Assembly (NCBI RefSeq): GCF_001421745.1
Contig: NZ_LMKW01000009.1
Span: 161,507-225,506 of the forward strand
DNA: 64,000 bases
Origin: Sphingomonas sp. Leaf230
Lineage (GTDB): Bacteria; Pseudomonadota; Alphaproteobacteria; Sphingomonadales; Sphingomonadaceae
Reading direction: 5' to 3'
Shown here: piece by piece, positions 26,509 to 36,291 of the stretch
How the letters are laid out: each line of letters starts with the position of its first letter
Numbering within the stretch: the first letter of the stretch is position 1
Program-made: the position numbers and the translations under genes
The notes under the pieces: generated by a model
Seen by the model: only the letters and a program-made list of their open reading frames with translations
Database searches by the model: none
Told to the model about the DNA's origin: nothing

Positions 26509-27159
26509 ATGCAATTCTTCGAGACGCGGGCGACGGCGATCATCACGATCGTGACGGTCATCGTCTCGGGATTTTTGGTGCTGAGCGGCTCGCTTGGCTA
26601 CTGGGCGGTGAACGCCGGGTTCATCCCGTTGCGGATGACCGATCTCGGTATTCCGAGCGAGCATATGTTCGTGGTGCCGGCCTGGGCGACGCCGCTTACC
26701 GCGACGTTGATCCATGGCGGGTGGGCGCATATCGTGCTGAACCTCGTGATGCTGGTGTATTGCGGGCAGTTCGTCGAGAAGGCACTGGGGACGGTCGGGC
26801 TGGTCGTGCTGTACGTACTGGGTGCGTATGCGGCGGCGGCGGGGCATTGGGCTTTCGGGCCTGACTCCACTGCGCCGATGATTGGCGCGAGCGGTGCGAT
26901 TTCGGCGGTCGTTGGGGCTTATGCGCTTTTGTATGGCGAGCGGCGGGCGCAGGCGATCGGGCCGGTGCCGGCGGGGGTCGTGCATGTTGTTTGGCTTGCC
27001 GCGGCTTGGATCGGGATCCAGTTGCTGATGGGGCTGGCCGGGTTTGGGGCTTCGGTCGGGGCTAGCGGGCCTATTGCTATTGGCGCGCATATCGGTGGGT
27101 TCTTGGCGGGGCTGGTGCTGGCTCGGCCGTTGTTGCTCTGGCATTACCGGGCTGCTTGA
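26509..27159 (+). CDS. Rhomboid family intramembrane serine protease
   Basis: A 216-residue polytopic membrane protein with about six hydrophobic segments. The catalytic dyad is visible: Ser in GASGAISAVVGAY and His in GAHIGGFLAGL. The HGGWAHIVLNLVML segment is the family's conserved loop and helix. It would cleave transmembrane substrates, but the target is unknown. It starts 5 nt after greA and is likely co-transcribed. Confidence 0.9.
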   Translation: MQFFETRATAIITIVTVIVSGFLVLSGSLGYWAVNAGFIPLRMTDLGIPSEHMFVVPAWATPLTATLIHGGWAHIVLNLVMLVYCGQFVEKALGTVGLVVLYVLGAYAAAAGHWAFGPDSTAPMIGASGAISAVVGAYALLYGERRAQAIGPVPAGVVHVVWLAAAWIGIQLLMGLAGFGASVGASGPIAIGAHIGGFLAGLVLARPLLLWHYRAA

Positions 27160-27226
27160 GCGGCCTGTCCCACACTAGCGTTCGCTCCGCGCCACGTTAA
27201 CCCCCACCCACACCCATACCCACACC

Positions 27227-27355
27227 ATTCGTCCTGAGTAGCGGCTGAGCTTGTCGAAGCGGCGTATCGAAGGATGGGTTGGCGTGCGGAGCGCTTCGAT
27301 ACGAGCCCTCGATACGGCTCTTCGAGCCTACTCGGTCTCTACTCAGCACCAACGG
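27227..27355. repeat. Long paired palindrome, family E-like
   Basis: The left arm runs GTCCTGAGTAGCGGCTGAGC-TTGTCGAAGCGGCGTATCGA. The right arm has CGCTTCGATACGAGCCCTCG-ATACGGCTCTTCGAGCCTACTC. They are imperfect inverted copies. It lies in the gene-free stretch 27160-27635, which holds only repeats. Confidence 0.7.
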
Positions 27356-27424
27356 GGGAGGGAGGCTGCCTGGCGCTATCTGGCGAGACCCGCGGGAGCT
27401 ACCAGCCATGGTCCTGCTTGGCGT

Positions 27425-27481
27425 GCCCTCACCCATCGCCGCCTTTGGCGTCTCTCCCTCTCCCGAACGGGAGAGGGAAGA
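27425..27481. repeat. Palindrome arm, family I-like
   Basis: CCCTCACCCATCGCCG is followed by CTCCCTCTCCCGAACGGGAG-AGGGAAG. It is related to the paired element at 34660-34765. Confidence 0.6.
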
Positions 27482-27530
27482 GGGATACCGCTTCACGCGA
27501 ACTTGATCGTAAGGCAGGTATCCCCAAACC

Positions 27531-27622
27531 GTCATTCCCGCGAAGGCGGGGACCCATAGCCTATGTCGTCGCGATCAGATGGCTACGGTAGCCAGTATGG
27601 GTTCCCGCCTTCGCGGAATGAC
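27531..27622. repeat. Paired palindrome, family B
   Basis: GTCATTCCCGCGAAGGCGGG-GACCCATA pairs with TATGGGTTCCCGCCTTCGCG-GAATGAC across a 37-nt spacer. It is immediately downstream of the leftward DUF4170 gene. Confidence 0.82.
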
Positions 27623-27635
27623 CAAGGGGAAGCCG

Positions 27636-27863
27636 TTAAGCTACCGTCGCGCCCAGGTTCGGCTCGAGCATGCGGTGGAGGTGCACGACCACGAACTTCA
27701 TCTCGGCGTCATCGACGGTACGCTGCGCCGCAGCACGCCAAGCCTTTTCGGCGCTAGCATAGTCGGGGAATACGCCTACGAATTCGATCTTGCTCAGATC
27801 GTTGAAATCCAGGGTGCGCGGGTCGCTGACGCGGCCGCCGAATACGAGGTGGAGCTTGCTCAT
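27636..27863 (-). CDS. DUF4170 domain-containing protein
   Basis: A 75-residue protein matching the small DUF4170 family: MSKLHLVFGGRV, KIEFVGVFPDYASAEKAW, and MKFVVVHLHRMLEP. It is common in alphaproteobacteria, and its function is not known. It has no signal peptide or membrane segment. It stands alone between a repeat field and the YqjD-like gene group. Confidence 0.85.
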   Translation of the reverse strand: MSKLHLVFGGRVSDPRTLDFNDLSKIEFVGVFPDYASAEKAWRAAAQRTVDDAEMKFVVVHLHRMLEPNLGATVA

Positions 27864-27927
27864 GCGCTTGCTTTCCTAGGGAGGGGGTTGCCGCCTCCCT
27901 AGCGTGTTCGACCCGCGGTTTGAACCC

Positions 27928-28407
27928 TTAGGCTACAGGCTTTTGCGAAACCGCCTTCGCACCTGCGGTACCGGCCGTGGTGACTGCCTTGACGATACCC
28001 TCGAGCAAGCCCTTGGCCTGGTCGCGGGCATTGTCCTTGGTCAGGCCGAGTTCGCCGAGTTCCGAACGGCCTGCATCCTTCGCAGCGGCAGTCGCCGCGA
28101 CGAGCGTCTCGCTGAGCCGCTTGCCGACGGGGGCGAGCAGTTCCTTCTCGCGTGCCGAACGCGGGATCAGCGCGCCGGCGAGGGCGCCGACAGCGAGGCC
28201 GCCGACGAGGATGCCGAGCGGGTTGGATTCGAGATTGTTGACGACGCGCTTGGTCTTCTCACGCGAGACTTCGAGAACCTCGGAGGCCTTGTCGCCGGCG
28301 TCGTGATAGACCTTCGAGGCGGTTTCGCGGACGGTGTCGAGGCCCTCACGGAGACGGCTCTCGGTCTCGTGGGCGGCTTCGTTTGCAGTGGTCTTTGCGT
28401 CGGTCAT
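27928..28407 (-). CDS. YtxH/DUF883-like envelope protein
   Basis: A 159-residue protein with an Ala/Glu/Lys-rich helical N-terminal half (probably coiled coil, TESRLREGLDTVRETASKVY) and a glycine-rich hydrophobic hairpin, GILVGGLAVGALAGALIP. This layout resembles the ElaB/YqjD (DUF883) and YtxH membrane-anchored families. AAGGA lies before the ATG at 28407. It is last in a leftward group with DUF3618, holin-like and DUF883-like genes, 103 nt after DUF3618. The function is inferred only as envelope or stress related. Confidence 0.75.
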   Translation of the reverse strand: MTDAKTTANEAAHETESRLREGLDTVRETASKVYHDAGDKASEVLEVSREKTKRVVNNLESNPLGILVGGLAVGALAGALIPRSAREKELLAPVGKRLSETLVAATAAAKDAGRSELGELGLTKDNARDQAKGLLEGIVKAVTTAGTAGAKAVSQKPVA

Positions 28408-28510
28408 GGAAATGTCCTTCTGGTGGCAAGCTGCTCGCTGTTCAATGCAATGCGGGTTCAACGCGAGCCGGGACTTCTAGGTTTCAATATGGTGACCGTG
28501 GTCAGGGCGG

Positions 28511-28783
28511 TCACCGCCCGCGGCGGAAGAGTCCGACGATCCGGTGGCGCGCGAGGAACAGCCCGGCGACCGCCGCGAACCCCGCGGTCGGCCCCGGATT
28601 GCGCTTCACGGTCTCGACGCTGGCGCTGAGCGCGGCGGTGCCGGCATCGGCGACGTCGCGGCTGGCGTTCAGCGCAAGCTTCCGCGGATTGAGCCGGTCC
28701 TGCAACTGCCCGATCGTCATCATGACGCGCTGGCGGGCGAGGGCCGATTCGATCTCTGCGGCGGCGACTTTGGCGGATGTCAT
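28511..28783 (-). CDS. DUF3618 domain-containing protein
   Basis: A 90-residue protein with the DUF3618 core (RVMMTIGQLQDRLNPRKLA) followed by a segment that can be a membrane helix (GPTAGFAAVAGLFLARHRIV). Its ATG overlaps the TGA of the holin-like gene by four bases. In enterobacteria the comparable genes yqjD, yqjE and yqjK are also clustered. No biochemical role is established. Confidence 0.82.
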   Translation of the reverse strand: MTSAKVAAAEIESALARQRVMMTIGQLQDRLNPRKLALNASRDVADAGTAALSASVETVKRNPGPTAGFAAVAGLFLARHRIVGLFRRGR

Positions 28784-29133
28784 GATACGGGCTCGCTCTT
28801 CGTCTGAAGCTTCGACTTGCCGATCATCGCCAGGATCGCCGCCACTGCGAGGACGGCCACCGCGACGATGGCGGTTGCCCATCCTGGCCCCACCAGGGTC
28901 GCCACCGTCAAGATCGCACCGACCAGCAGTGCGATCAGCGCGGCCAAAGCCAGCACGCCGGCGACCGCGAAGAACATCGCGGCCGACTTGTACGCAGTGG
29001 CCGTCTCGCCGAACTTCGCCTTGTAGACAGCGACTTCCGCGGTCGCGAGACTCTTCGTCTCGGTCGCCAGGCGACCGACGATGGATGCAAGACTCTCGTC
29101 CTCGCCGGTCGCGAACGTCAGTGGATCGACCAA
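28780..29133 (-). CDS. Phage-holin-like DUF1469 (YqjE-type) membrane protein
   Basis: About 117 residues. An N-terminal amphipathic stretch (SLASIVGRLATETKSLATAE) precedes two transmembrane helices, AMFFAVAGVLALAALIALLV and WATAIVAVAVLAVAAILAMI. This is the DUF1469/YqjE layout. I place the start at a TTG at 29133, which has GAAGG 9 nt upstream and begins 4 nt after the previous stop. An ATG at 29157 is possible but would overlap that gene without a ribosome binding site. Confidence 0.78.
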   Translation of the reverse strand: MVDPLTFATGEDESLASIVGRLATETKSLATAEVAVYKAKFGETATAYKSAAMFFAVAGVLALAALIALLVGAILTVATLVGPGWATAIVAVAVLAVAAILAMIGKSKLQTKSEPVS

Positions 29134-29137
29134 GACG

Positions 29138-29626
29138 TCAGACCTTCGAGTTGGCATCGACGCCCGACTGCACCAGTCGCGCGACGACGAAGCCGATGGC
29201 GGCTGCTGCACCCACCGCGATGGCAGGCGATTTCCGCACGAGTTCGCGCGCGTCGTCGAACAGCTCGTCGATGTCCTTGGCCTTCACCTGGTCGGCAAAG
29301 CCCGAGACGCTATCGGCCGCGCTACGGGCATAGCCGCCGTACTGCGAACCGAGCTTCTCATCGACCTGACCGGCGGCGTCGGTCAGCAACTGCGCGACCT
29401 GCTCCAGCGCGCCGCTCGCTCGTGCCTTGCCGTCCTCGGCGAAGGTGCGGACCTTGTCGGTCGCCTGCGCCGTGTACTTGTTCGCGCCGTCCTTGATCGC
29501 CTGCTTGGCGTCGCCGGCCTTGGCCGAGACATCGCCGTTGTCGATCGTCTTGCTGAGCTCGGTCCCGACCTCGTTCGCGGTCGTTTTCAGGTCGTTGACG
29601 GTGTCGTTTACGCTGGAGTCGGCCAT
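29138..29626 (-). CDS. DUF883/YqjD-like membrane-anchored protein
   Basis: A 162-residue, largely helical, Ala/Asp/Lys-rich protein that ends in a C-terminal hydrophobic anchor (SPAIAVGAAAAIGFVVARLV), like ElaB/YqjD proteins that tether ribosomes or stress factors to the inner membrane in E. coli. The first gene of the leftward group; the holin-like gene follows within 5 nt. The start is the ATG at 29626. It is divergent from eno. Confidence 0.8.
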   Translation of the reverse strand: MADSSVNDTVNDLKTTANEVGTELSKTIDNGDVSAKAGDAKQAIKDGANKYTAQATDKVRTFAEDGKARASGALEQVAQLLTDAAGQVDEKLGSQYGGYARSAADSVSGFADQVKAKDIDELFDDARELVRKSPAIAVGAAAAIGFVVARLVQSGVDANSKV

Positions 29627-29789
29627 GACGGTCCCTTTCAGAATTGTTACGCCCTCAACACCGTCGTTGGAGCACGGTTCCCGAACCGTCGCGCGATTGC
29701 ACGACACTATTCTCGGATGTCCGCGCGATTGCCCGATATGGCGTGAGACGGTAGAGGCGGCGCGAACGACCCGGCACCGGGATTTGTAG

Positions 29790-31082
<1,293 letters not shown>

Positions 31083-31091
31083 TTGCCCATC

Positions 31092-31210
31092 CGTCATGCC
31101 GGGCCCTTCGACTAGCTCAGGAGGGCCTTGTTCCGGCATCCATGGTCCCGCATAATCGACAGACTTGATTGGGCGGAACGGTGGACCCCGGAACTAGTCC
31201 GGGGTGACGG
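31092..31210. repeat. Paired palindrome, family F, with a nested family E fragment
   Basis: It matches the element at 36183-36278 over CAATCGACAG and the end GTGGACCCCGGAAC-(A)-AG-CCGGGGTGACGG. Here the left arm is interrupted by GCCCTTCGACTAGCTCAGGA-GGGC, which resembles a family E arm. It lies between eno and ftsB. Confidence 0.75.
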
Positions 31211-31237
31211 AGTGGGTTTGGAGTACCGGAGGACGAC

Positions 31238-31564
31238 ATGGCACGCGTGACGACGAAGACCAGCAAGTTGCGGAAGACGATGCGCAAGGCCGCGTGGCCG
31301 GCGCTGGGGCTGACGCTGATGGCGTTCTTCGGCGCGTATGCCGTGCTCGGGCCGAACGGGATGTTCGCGTATGGCGATTACAAGCGCCAGCTTGCGAAGC
31401 GTGAACAGGATTACGCCGCGCTCGATCGCAAGCGTGAGGTCCTGAAGAACCGGGTTGCGTTGCTGAACCCGGATCATGCGAACCCGGATATGGTCGACGA
31501 GATGGTCCGTAAGGAACTGAACGTCGCGCATCCGGACGAGGTTATCGTGCCCTTGGGGAACTGA
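31238..31564 (+). CDS. ftsB: Septum formation initiator FtsB/DivIC family protein
   Basis: A 108-residue bitopic membrane protein. A short basic cytoplasmic N-terminus precedes a membrane helix (AWPALGLTLMAFFGAYAVLG) and a periplasmic coiled coil (YKRQLAKREQDYAALDRKRE). This is the FtsB layout, and the eno-ftsB neighbourhood is conserved in many proteobacteria. It would bridge FtsL and FtsQ in the divisome. GGAGG stands before the ATG. Confidence 0.9.
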   Translation: MARVTTKTSKLRKTMRKAAWPALGLTLMAFFGAYAVLGPNGMFAYGDYKRQLAKREQDYAALDRKREVLKNRVALLNPDHANPDMVDEMVRKELNVAHPDEVIVPLGN

Positions 31565-31565
31565 G

Positions 31566-31720
31566 CTTCTGCGCCCCCCTTTGGGAGGGTAGTGATCTTC
31601 TGCTCCCATCCCTGAAAGGGAGGGGTTGGGGGTGGGTTGGCCAACTTGAGCCGCCACCGATGGGACATGGGGAAGCCGACCCACCCCCGACCCCTCCCTT
31701 CCAGGGAGGGGCAAGAAGTG
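31566..31720. repeat. Paired palindrome, family A variant
   Basis: CTTCTGCGCCCCCCTTTGGG-AGGG and TGCTCCCATCCCTGAAAGGG-AGGGGTTGGGGGTGGG face CCCACCCCCGACCCCTCCCT-TCCAGGGAGGGGCAAGAAG. It sits between the convergent ftsB and hydrolase genes. Confidence 0.78.
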
Positions 31721-31735
31721 TGGTCGGTTGGATGT

Positions 31736-32560
31736 TTACCGACCCAGGAACGTCAGCAGGTCGTTGGTGAAGCGATCGCTTTCGGTGATCGTCAGGCCGT
31801 GCGGGGCGCCGTCATATTCGACGAGTTGCGAGTCCGCGATGCCCTTGGCGGCGGCGCGGCCGGTGGCGTCGATCGGCACGGTCTTGTCGCTCGTCCCGTG
31901 GACGACCAGCGTTGGGACACGGAAGGCGGCCAGATCCTGACGGAAGTCGGTGTGGCCGAACGCCTTGGCGCACTCCAGCGTCGGGTGAAGACCCGCCTGC
32001 ATCGCGAGGCTCCAGACCCAGTCGACGACCTCGTCGCTGACCGGCGAGGTGATGAACCCGACGCCGAGGAATTGCTGAAGGAAGGTCTTGAAGAACGCCG
32101 GGCGGTCGTCCTCGATACCTGCGCCGATGCTGGCGAGCGTCTCTTCGGGAACGCCGTCCGGGTTGTCGTCGGTCTTGAGCATGTACGGCACGACCGACGA
32201 GATCAGCCCGGCCGCGACCACGCCCTTGCCCTCGTAGCGGCTCATGTAGCGCGCGATCTCGCCGCCACCCATCGAGAAGCCGACGATCGTCGCGTCGGTA
32301 TTCGCGCCGGTGGCTTCCATCACGTCGGCCAGATCGTCGGTCAGCGTGTCGTAGTTGTAGCCGGTCCAGGGCTGGCCCGAGCGACCGAACCCGCGGCGGT
32401 CATACGCGATCGCGCGGAAGCCGGCATTGGCGAGCGCCATCGCCTGCGCGTCCCAGCTGTCGGCGTTGAGCGGCCAGCCGTGGGTGAGGATGACCGGGCG
32501 ACCGGTGCCCCAGTCCTTGACGTAAATGTCTGTACCGTCACGGGTTTTTACGTAGGGCAT
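31736..32560 (-). CDS. Alpha/beta hydrolase, non-heme chloroperoxidase-like
   Basis: A 274-residue alpha/beta-fold hydrolase. The oxyanion HGWPLNADSW segment, the nucleophile elbow GFSMGGGE, the aspartate near VVHGTSDKTVPID, and the histidine in GAPHGLTITESD are all present. The pattern is that of cofactor-free haloperoxidase/esterase proteins, which are usually esterases in practice. It has no signal peptide. It is divergent from the DUF885 lipoprotein gene. Confidence 0.9.
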   Translation of the reverse strand: MPYVKTRDGTDIYVKDWGTGRPVILTHGWPLNADSWDAQAMALANAGFRAIAYDRRGFGRSGQPWTGYNYDTLTDDLADVMEATGANTDATIVGFSMGGGEIARYMSRYEGKGVVAAGLISSVVPYMLKTDDNPDGVPEETLASIGAGIEDDRPAFFKTFLQQFLGVGFITSPVSDEVVDWVWSLAMQAGLHPTLECAKAFGHTDFRQDLAAFRVPTLVVHGTSDKTVPIDATGRAAAKGIADSQLVEYDGAPHGLTITESDRFTNDLLTFLGR

Positions 32561-32685
32561 GCAAGTCTCCGGTCTGTCTTGGCAGATGTGCGTTCAACGG
32601 CTCATCGCGCGCGCCGTTCCGCACGCTGGCGTACCAAGACTTCGACTGGCAGCATGGCGCCAGACGAATCGGAATCGGAGACAGG

Positions 32686-34425
32686 ATGCGGATCGGACTT
32701 TTGACGACGGCGCTTGGCGCGGTCCTCGCCTTGAGCGCGTGCGGCCCTGCGCAGACGACCACGAACACGCAGGCTCCTGCCGCGCAGACGACCGCTGCGA
32801 AGGGCGACTGGGCGGGGTTCCGCGATGGCTTCATCGACGGCTGGTTCAAGATCGATCCGGCGAACGCGGTCTATCAGGGCAAGCACGAGTATGACGGCGG
32901 CTTGGGGGACTGGAGCGCGGCGGGGCTGAAGCGGCAGGCTGACTTCCTGCATGGCGCGATCGACCAGGCGGGGGCGTTCAAGGATCTGAAGCCCGCCGAG
33001 GCGTTCGAGCGCGACTATCTTGTGCAGGTCGCCAAGGGCAAGCTGTTCTGGCTGGAGGATGCCGACCAGCCGCACCATAATCCGGCTTGGTATGTGAGCG
33101 CGGGGCTCGATCCGAACACGTATATCGCGCGCAACTATGCCGATGCGCCGACGCGGATGAAGGCGCTGACCGCGTTCCTGCAGAAGATCCCGGCGGCGGC
33201 GGGGAACATCAAGGCGAACCTCAAGGCGCCGATGCCGCTGAGCTACGTCAATTACGGAACGGCGGCGTTCAACGGGTTTGCCGACTATTATGCGGGCGAC
33301 GCGGTGAAGGCGTTTGCGGGCGTGAAGGATGCGGCGGCGCAGAAGCAGCTGACCGATGCGGCGCAGGCGGCGTCGAAGGCGATGCGCGATCTGGGGACGT
33401 GGACCGAGGGCCAGCGCGCGACCGCGACGCAGGATTTCGCGCTTGGGGCGGAAAAGTTCTCGCGGATGGTGGCGATGACCGAGGGCGTCGATACGCCGCT
33501 CGACCAGCTCGAGGCGGCGGGTGTCGCCGACCTCAAGCGCAACCAGGCGGCGCTGGCGCAGGCCTGCGGGGTGTTCGCCAAGGGGCAGACGATCCTCGCG
33601 TGCATGGACAAGATGAACGCGAACAAGCCGGTCGGCGGCCCGGTTGCAGAGGCTCGACGGCAGATCCCGATTTTGCGGAAGTTCGTCGTGGATCACGACC
33701 TGGTGACGATCCCGGGGACCGAGCAGGCGCTGGTCGAGGAATCGCCGCCGTATAACCGGCAGAACTCGGCGTATATCGATCCGCCGGGGCCGTTCGATAA
33801 GGGCGTGCCGTCGATCTACTATATCTCGCCGCCCGATCCGAGCTGGACCAAGGCGGTGCAGGACGCGTTCGTTCCGGGCAAGAACGACCTGCTGTTCACC
33901 TCGGTCCACGAGGTGATGCCGGGGCATTTCGTCCAGTTCCTGCATGCGAACCGCTCGCCGTCGCTCTTCGGGCGGTTGTTCGTGGGGTATGCGTTTGCCG
34001 AGGGGTGGGCGCATTATGCCGAGGAGATGATGTGGGAGGCCGGGCTCAACAACGGCGATCCCGAGACGCATGTCGGGCAGATCTCGAACGCGTTGTTGCG
34101 CGATTGCCGGTATCTGTCCGCGATTCGCATGCATGCGAAGGGGATGACGCAGGAGCAGTCGTTCCGGATGTTCGTCGACGAATGTTACCAGGACGAGGGG
34201 AACGCGAAGCAGCAGGCGGCGCGGGGGACGTATGATCCGGCGTATCTGAACTATACTATGGGTAAGTTGATGATCCGGAAGTTGCGGGCGGATTGGACTG
34301 CGACGCGGGGCGGGCGGAAGGCTTGGAAGGCGTTCCATGACCAGTTCTTGAGTTTTGGGGGGCCGCCGATTCCTTTGGTGCGGAAGGTGATGATGGGGGA
34401 GGGTAAGGCGACGGCTGCGTTTTGA
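32686..34425 (+). CDS. DUF885 family lipoprotein (putative metallopeptidase)
   Basis: A 579-residue protein with a lipoprotein signal peptide: MRIGLLTTALGAVLALSAC, with the lipobox cysteine at residue 19. The DUF885 domain carries the zinc-site-like motif SVHEVMPGHFVQ (HExxxGH) and a downstream EGWAHYAEEM glutamate pair. A periplasmic or outer-membrane-attached peptidase is inferred. GGAGACAGG precedes the ATG. It is convergent with the MFS gene across a repeat field. Confidence 0.88.
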   Translation: MRIGLLTTALGAVLALSACGPAQTTTNTQAPAAQTTAAKGDWAGFRDGFIDGWFKIDPANAVYQGKHEYDGGLGDWSAAGLKRQADFLHGAIDQAGAFKDLKPAEAFERDYLVQVAKGKLFWLEDADQPHHNPAWYVSAGLDPNTYIARNYADAPTRMKALTAFLQKIPAAAGNIKANLKAPMPLSYVNYGTAAFNGFADYYAGDAVKAFAGVKDAAAQKQLTDAAQAASKAMRDLGTWTEGQRATATQDFALGAEKFSRMVAMTEGVDTPLDQLEAAGVADLKRNQAALAQACGVFAKGQTILACMDKMNANKPVGGPVAEARRQIPILRKFVVDHDLVTIPGTEQALVEESPPYNRQNSAYIDPPGPFDKGVPSIYYISPPDPSWTKAVQDAFVPGKNDLLFTSVHEVMPGHFVQFLHANRSPSLFGRLFVGYAFAEGWAHYAEEMMWEAGLNNGDPETHVGQISNALLRDCRYLSAIRMHAKGMTQEQSFRMFVDECYQDEGNAKQQAARGTYDPAYLNYTMGKLMIRKLRADWTATRGGRKAWKAFHDQFLSFGGPPIPLVRKVMMGEGKATAAF

Positions 34426-34453
34426 CTTGGGAGGAGCGCGATCGTTCTCCCAT

Positions 34454-34557
34454 CCACCCCGGCGGAGGCCGGGGCCCAATTGGGGAGCGTCGCTAACGAA
34501 GCGCAGTCCTCCGTTATGCCGACCTTCCAATTGGGCCCCGGCCTCCGCCGGGGTGGT
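34454..34557. repeat. Paired palindrome, family C
   Basis: CCACCCCGGCGGAGGCCGGG-GCCCAATTGGGG pairs with CCAATTGGGCCCCGGCCTCC-GCCGGGGTGG. The spacer shares GCTAAC with the copy at 5612. It is the first of three repeats that fill the gene-free gap 34426-34770. Confidence 0.9.
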
Positions 34558-34592
34558 AGCTCTCGGTGTGAAGACTTCCCAAACCAAAGCTT

Positions 34593-34646
34593 GTGTCCCT
34601 GCGAAGGCGGGGACCCAGACTGGGCACTCGCCTTCGCGGGTGAACA
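34593..34646. repeat. Paired palindrome, family B
   Basis: TGTGTCCCTGCGAAGGCGGG-GACCCAG pairs imperfectly with CTCGCCTTCGCGGGTGAACA. Confidence 0.75.
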
Positions 34647-34659
34647 TTCTTCTTGCTGC

Positions 34660-34765
34660 TCCCTCTCCCCCTTCCGGGGAGAGGGCTGGGGTGAGGGGCT
34701 GTTCCGGGCGGAGCGCTGCTTGGCTGCCCCTCACCCCGACCCTCTCCCCGGAGGGGAGAGGGAGT
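34660..34765. repeat. Paired palindrome, family I
   Basis: CTCCCTCTCCCCCTTCCGGG-GAGAGGGCTGGGGTGAGGGG pairs with CCCCTCACCCCGACCCTCTC-CCCGGAGGGGAGAGGGAG. Its spacer contains GCGCTGCTTGG at 34713-34723. Confidence 0.88.
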
Positions 34766-34770
34766 AGGAG

Positions 34771-36165
34771 TCACCGCGTTTGTTGGGCCGGCTGCACGTC
34801 CTGGGTTTCCTCGGTCGGCGGGTTGCGGATCGAGGGGCGGAGGCGGCTTAGGCTGCATAGGCCTGCTACTAGCGCCAGACCGGCGGCTACGAGCGGCGGG
34901 GTCATGCCGGCGCCTACGCCCATGGCCAGGAGGGCGGCGACCAGGGTGGCGCCGGTGGTCTGGCCTACCAGGCGGACCGTCGAGACGAGGCCGCCTGCCG
35001 CTGCGGCGCGTTCGCGGGGGGCGGAGCCGATGATGAGGCGTGCGTTCGGCGCCATGAACATCCCGAACCCCGAGCCGCACAGCGCCATCCGCCATGCGAT
35101 GTCGAAATACCCTGGGTCTGCGGGCATGTAGGCGATCAGTAGCAGCGCGCAGATCGACACGCCCATGCCGATCCCGCCGAGTAAGCCCGCCGGGTAGCGA
35201 TCCGACAACCAGCCGGAGAGCGGCGCGACGAACATGTTCGCCAGCGGCCATGGCGCGATCGCCGCGCCGACCTCCGCCGCGCTGAAGCCGAACGCGTGCG
35301 TCAGGCGGAACGGGGTCGAGAGCAGCAAAGTCATTTGTGCGATGAACGCGGTGTAAGCACCGATCGCCGACAGCGCGAGCACCGGGCGGGCGAGCAGGTC
35401 GATTGGCAGGATCGGCTTGGTCTCGCCTTGCTCGCGCTTCACGAAGAACCAGCCGATCACCACGCCGGTCAGGACGATCGCGGCGGAAACGATCGGGCTG
35501 TCGCCGTGGACTGCGCTTTCCGCGCCGCCGATGACGAGCCCGATCATCGCCGCGCACATCACCGCGCCGAGCACGTCGAAGGGTTCGTCGTGTTTCCGCG
35601 GTTCGGGCAGTGCGCGACCGAGCAGGAGCGACGCGATCGCGAACGGCACCGCGCTGGCGAACACCCAGGGCCAGGGGGCGATGGCGAGGACGAGGCCGCC
35701 GATGGTCGGCGCGAGTGCCGCCGAACTGGATACGACCACCGAGTTGATGCCAAGCCCGCGGCCGAGTTGCTTGGTGGGATATATTGAGCGGATCAGCGCA
35801 GAGGAGACGCTTAGCGCGGCCGCGGCACCCAGGGCTTGCGCGGCGCGGACGACGAGCAGGAAGGGCAGGCTCTTGGCGAAGAAGCAGAGCAACGTCGCGA
35901 CGGTGAAGAGCAGCTGACCGTATTGGTACATGCGTTTCAGGCCGATGCGGTCGCCGAGCCCGGAGAAGGGGAGCAGCGCCATCGCCAGGATCAGCTGGTA
36001 CACGGTGACGACGGTCACCACCGCGCTGCTGCCGACGTGCAGGTCGCGCGCGATCGTCGGGAGCGCGACGGTGGCGATGCCGCCGTCGATGATCGTCAGC
36101 GCCGTGCCCGCCGAGATTGCGGCGATCGCGACGAAGCGGCGGGGTTTGGGCAGGCCGTCCTGCAT
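34771..36165 (-). CDS. MFS transporter, DHA2-like
   Basis: A 464-residue major facilitator superfamily protein with about 14 hydrophobic segments, as in the DHA2/EmrB drug-proton antiporters. The motif near TM1 is TIIDGGIATVALPTIARDL, which corresponds to the DHA2 pattern LDxTIVNVALP. The loop 2-3 motif GLGDRIGLKRMYQYG is present. The start is the ATG at 36165; a longer frame to 38313 is antisense to the peptidase gene. The substrate is unknown. Confidence 0.88.
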   Translation of the reverse strand: MQDGLPKPRRFVAIAAISAGTALTIIDGGIATVALPTIARDLHVGSSAVVTVVTVYQLILAMALLPFSGLGDRIGLKRMYQYGQLLFTVATLLCFFAKSLPFLLVVRAAQALGAAAALSVSSALIRSIYPTKQLGRGLGINSVVVSSSAALAPTIGGLVLAIAPWPWVFASAVPFAIASLLLGRALPEPRKHDEPFDVLGAVMCAAMIGLVIGGAESAVHGDSPIVSAAIVLTGVVIGWFFVKREQGETKPILPIDLLARPVLALSAIGAYTAFIAQMTLLLSTPFRLTHAFGFSAAEVGAAIAPWPLANMFVAPLSGWLSDRYPAGLLGGIGMGVSICALLLIAYMPADPGYFDIAWRMALCGSGFGMFMAPNARLIIGSAPRERAAAAGGLVSTVRLVGQTTGATLVAALLAMGVGAGMTPPLVAAGLALVAGLCSLSRLRPSIRNPPTEETQDVQPAQQTR

Positions 36166-36182
36166 TTTTCTTGAACTCGCTT

Positions 36183-36278
36183 CGTCACCCCGGACTTGTT
36201 CCGGGGACCACCGTGCCGCACAATCGACAGGATTTGTTATGCGGATCGGTGGACCCCGGAACAAGCCCGGGGTGACGG
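36183..36278. repeat. Paired palindrome, family F
   Basis: CGTCACCCCGGACTTGTTCC-GGGGACCACCG pairs with CGGTGGACCCCGGAACAAGC-CCGGGGTGACGG. It lies between the divergent MFS and peptidase genes, so it is not acting as a simple terminator for either. Confidence 0.88.
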
Positions 36279-36291
36279 TAGGGAGTTGTAT

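Noticed and set aside
28780-28783. Holin-like gene considered as evidence of a prophage
   Set aside because: The DUF1469/YqjE family is chromosomal in many proteobacteria, and no other phage gene is nearby.
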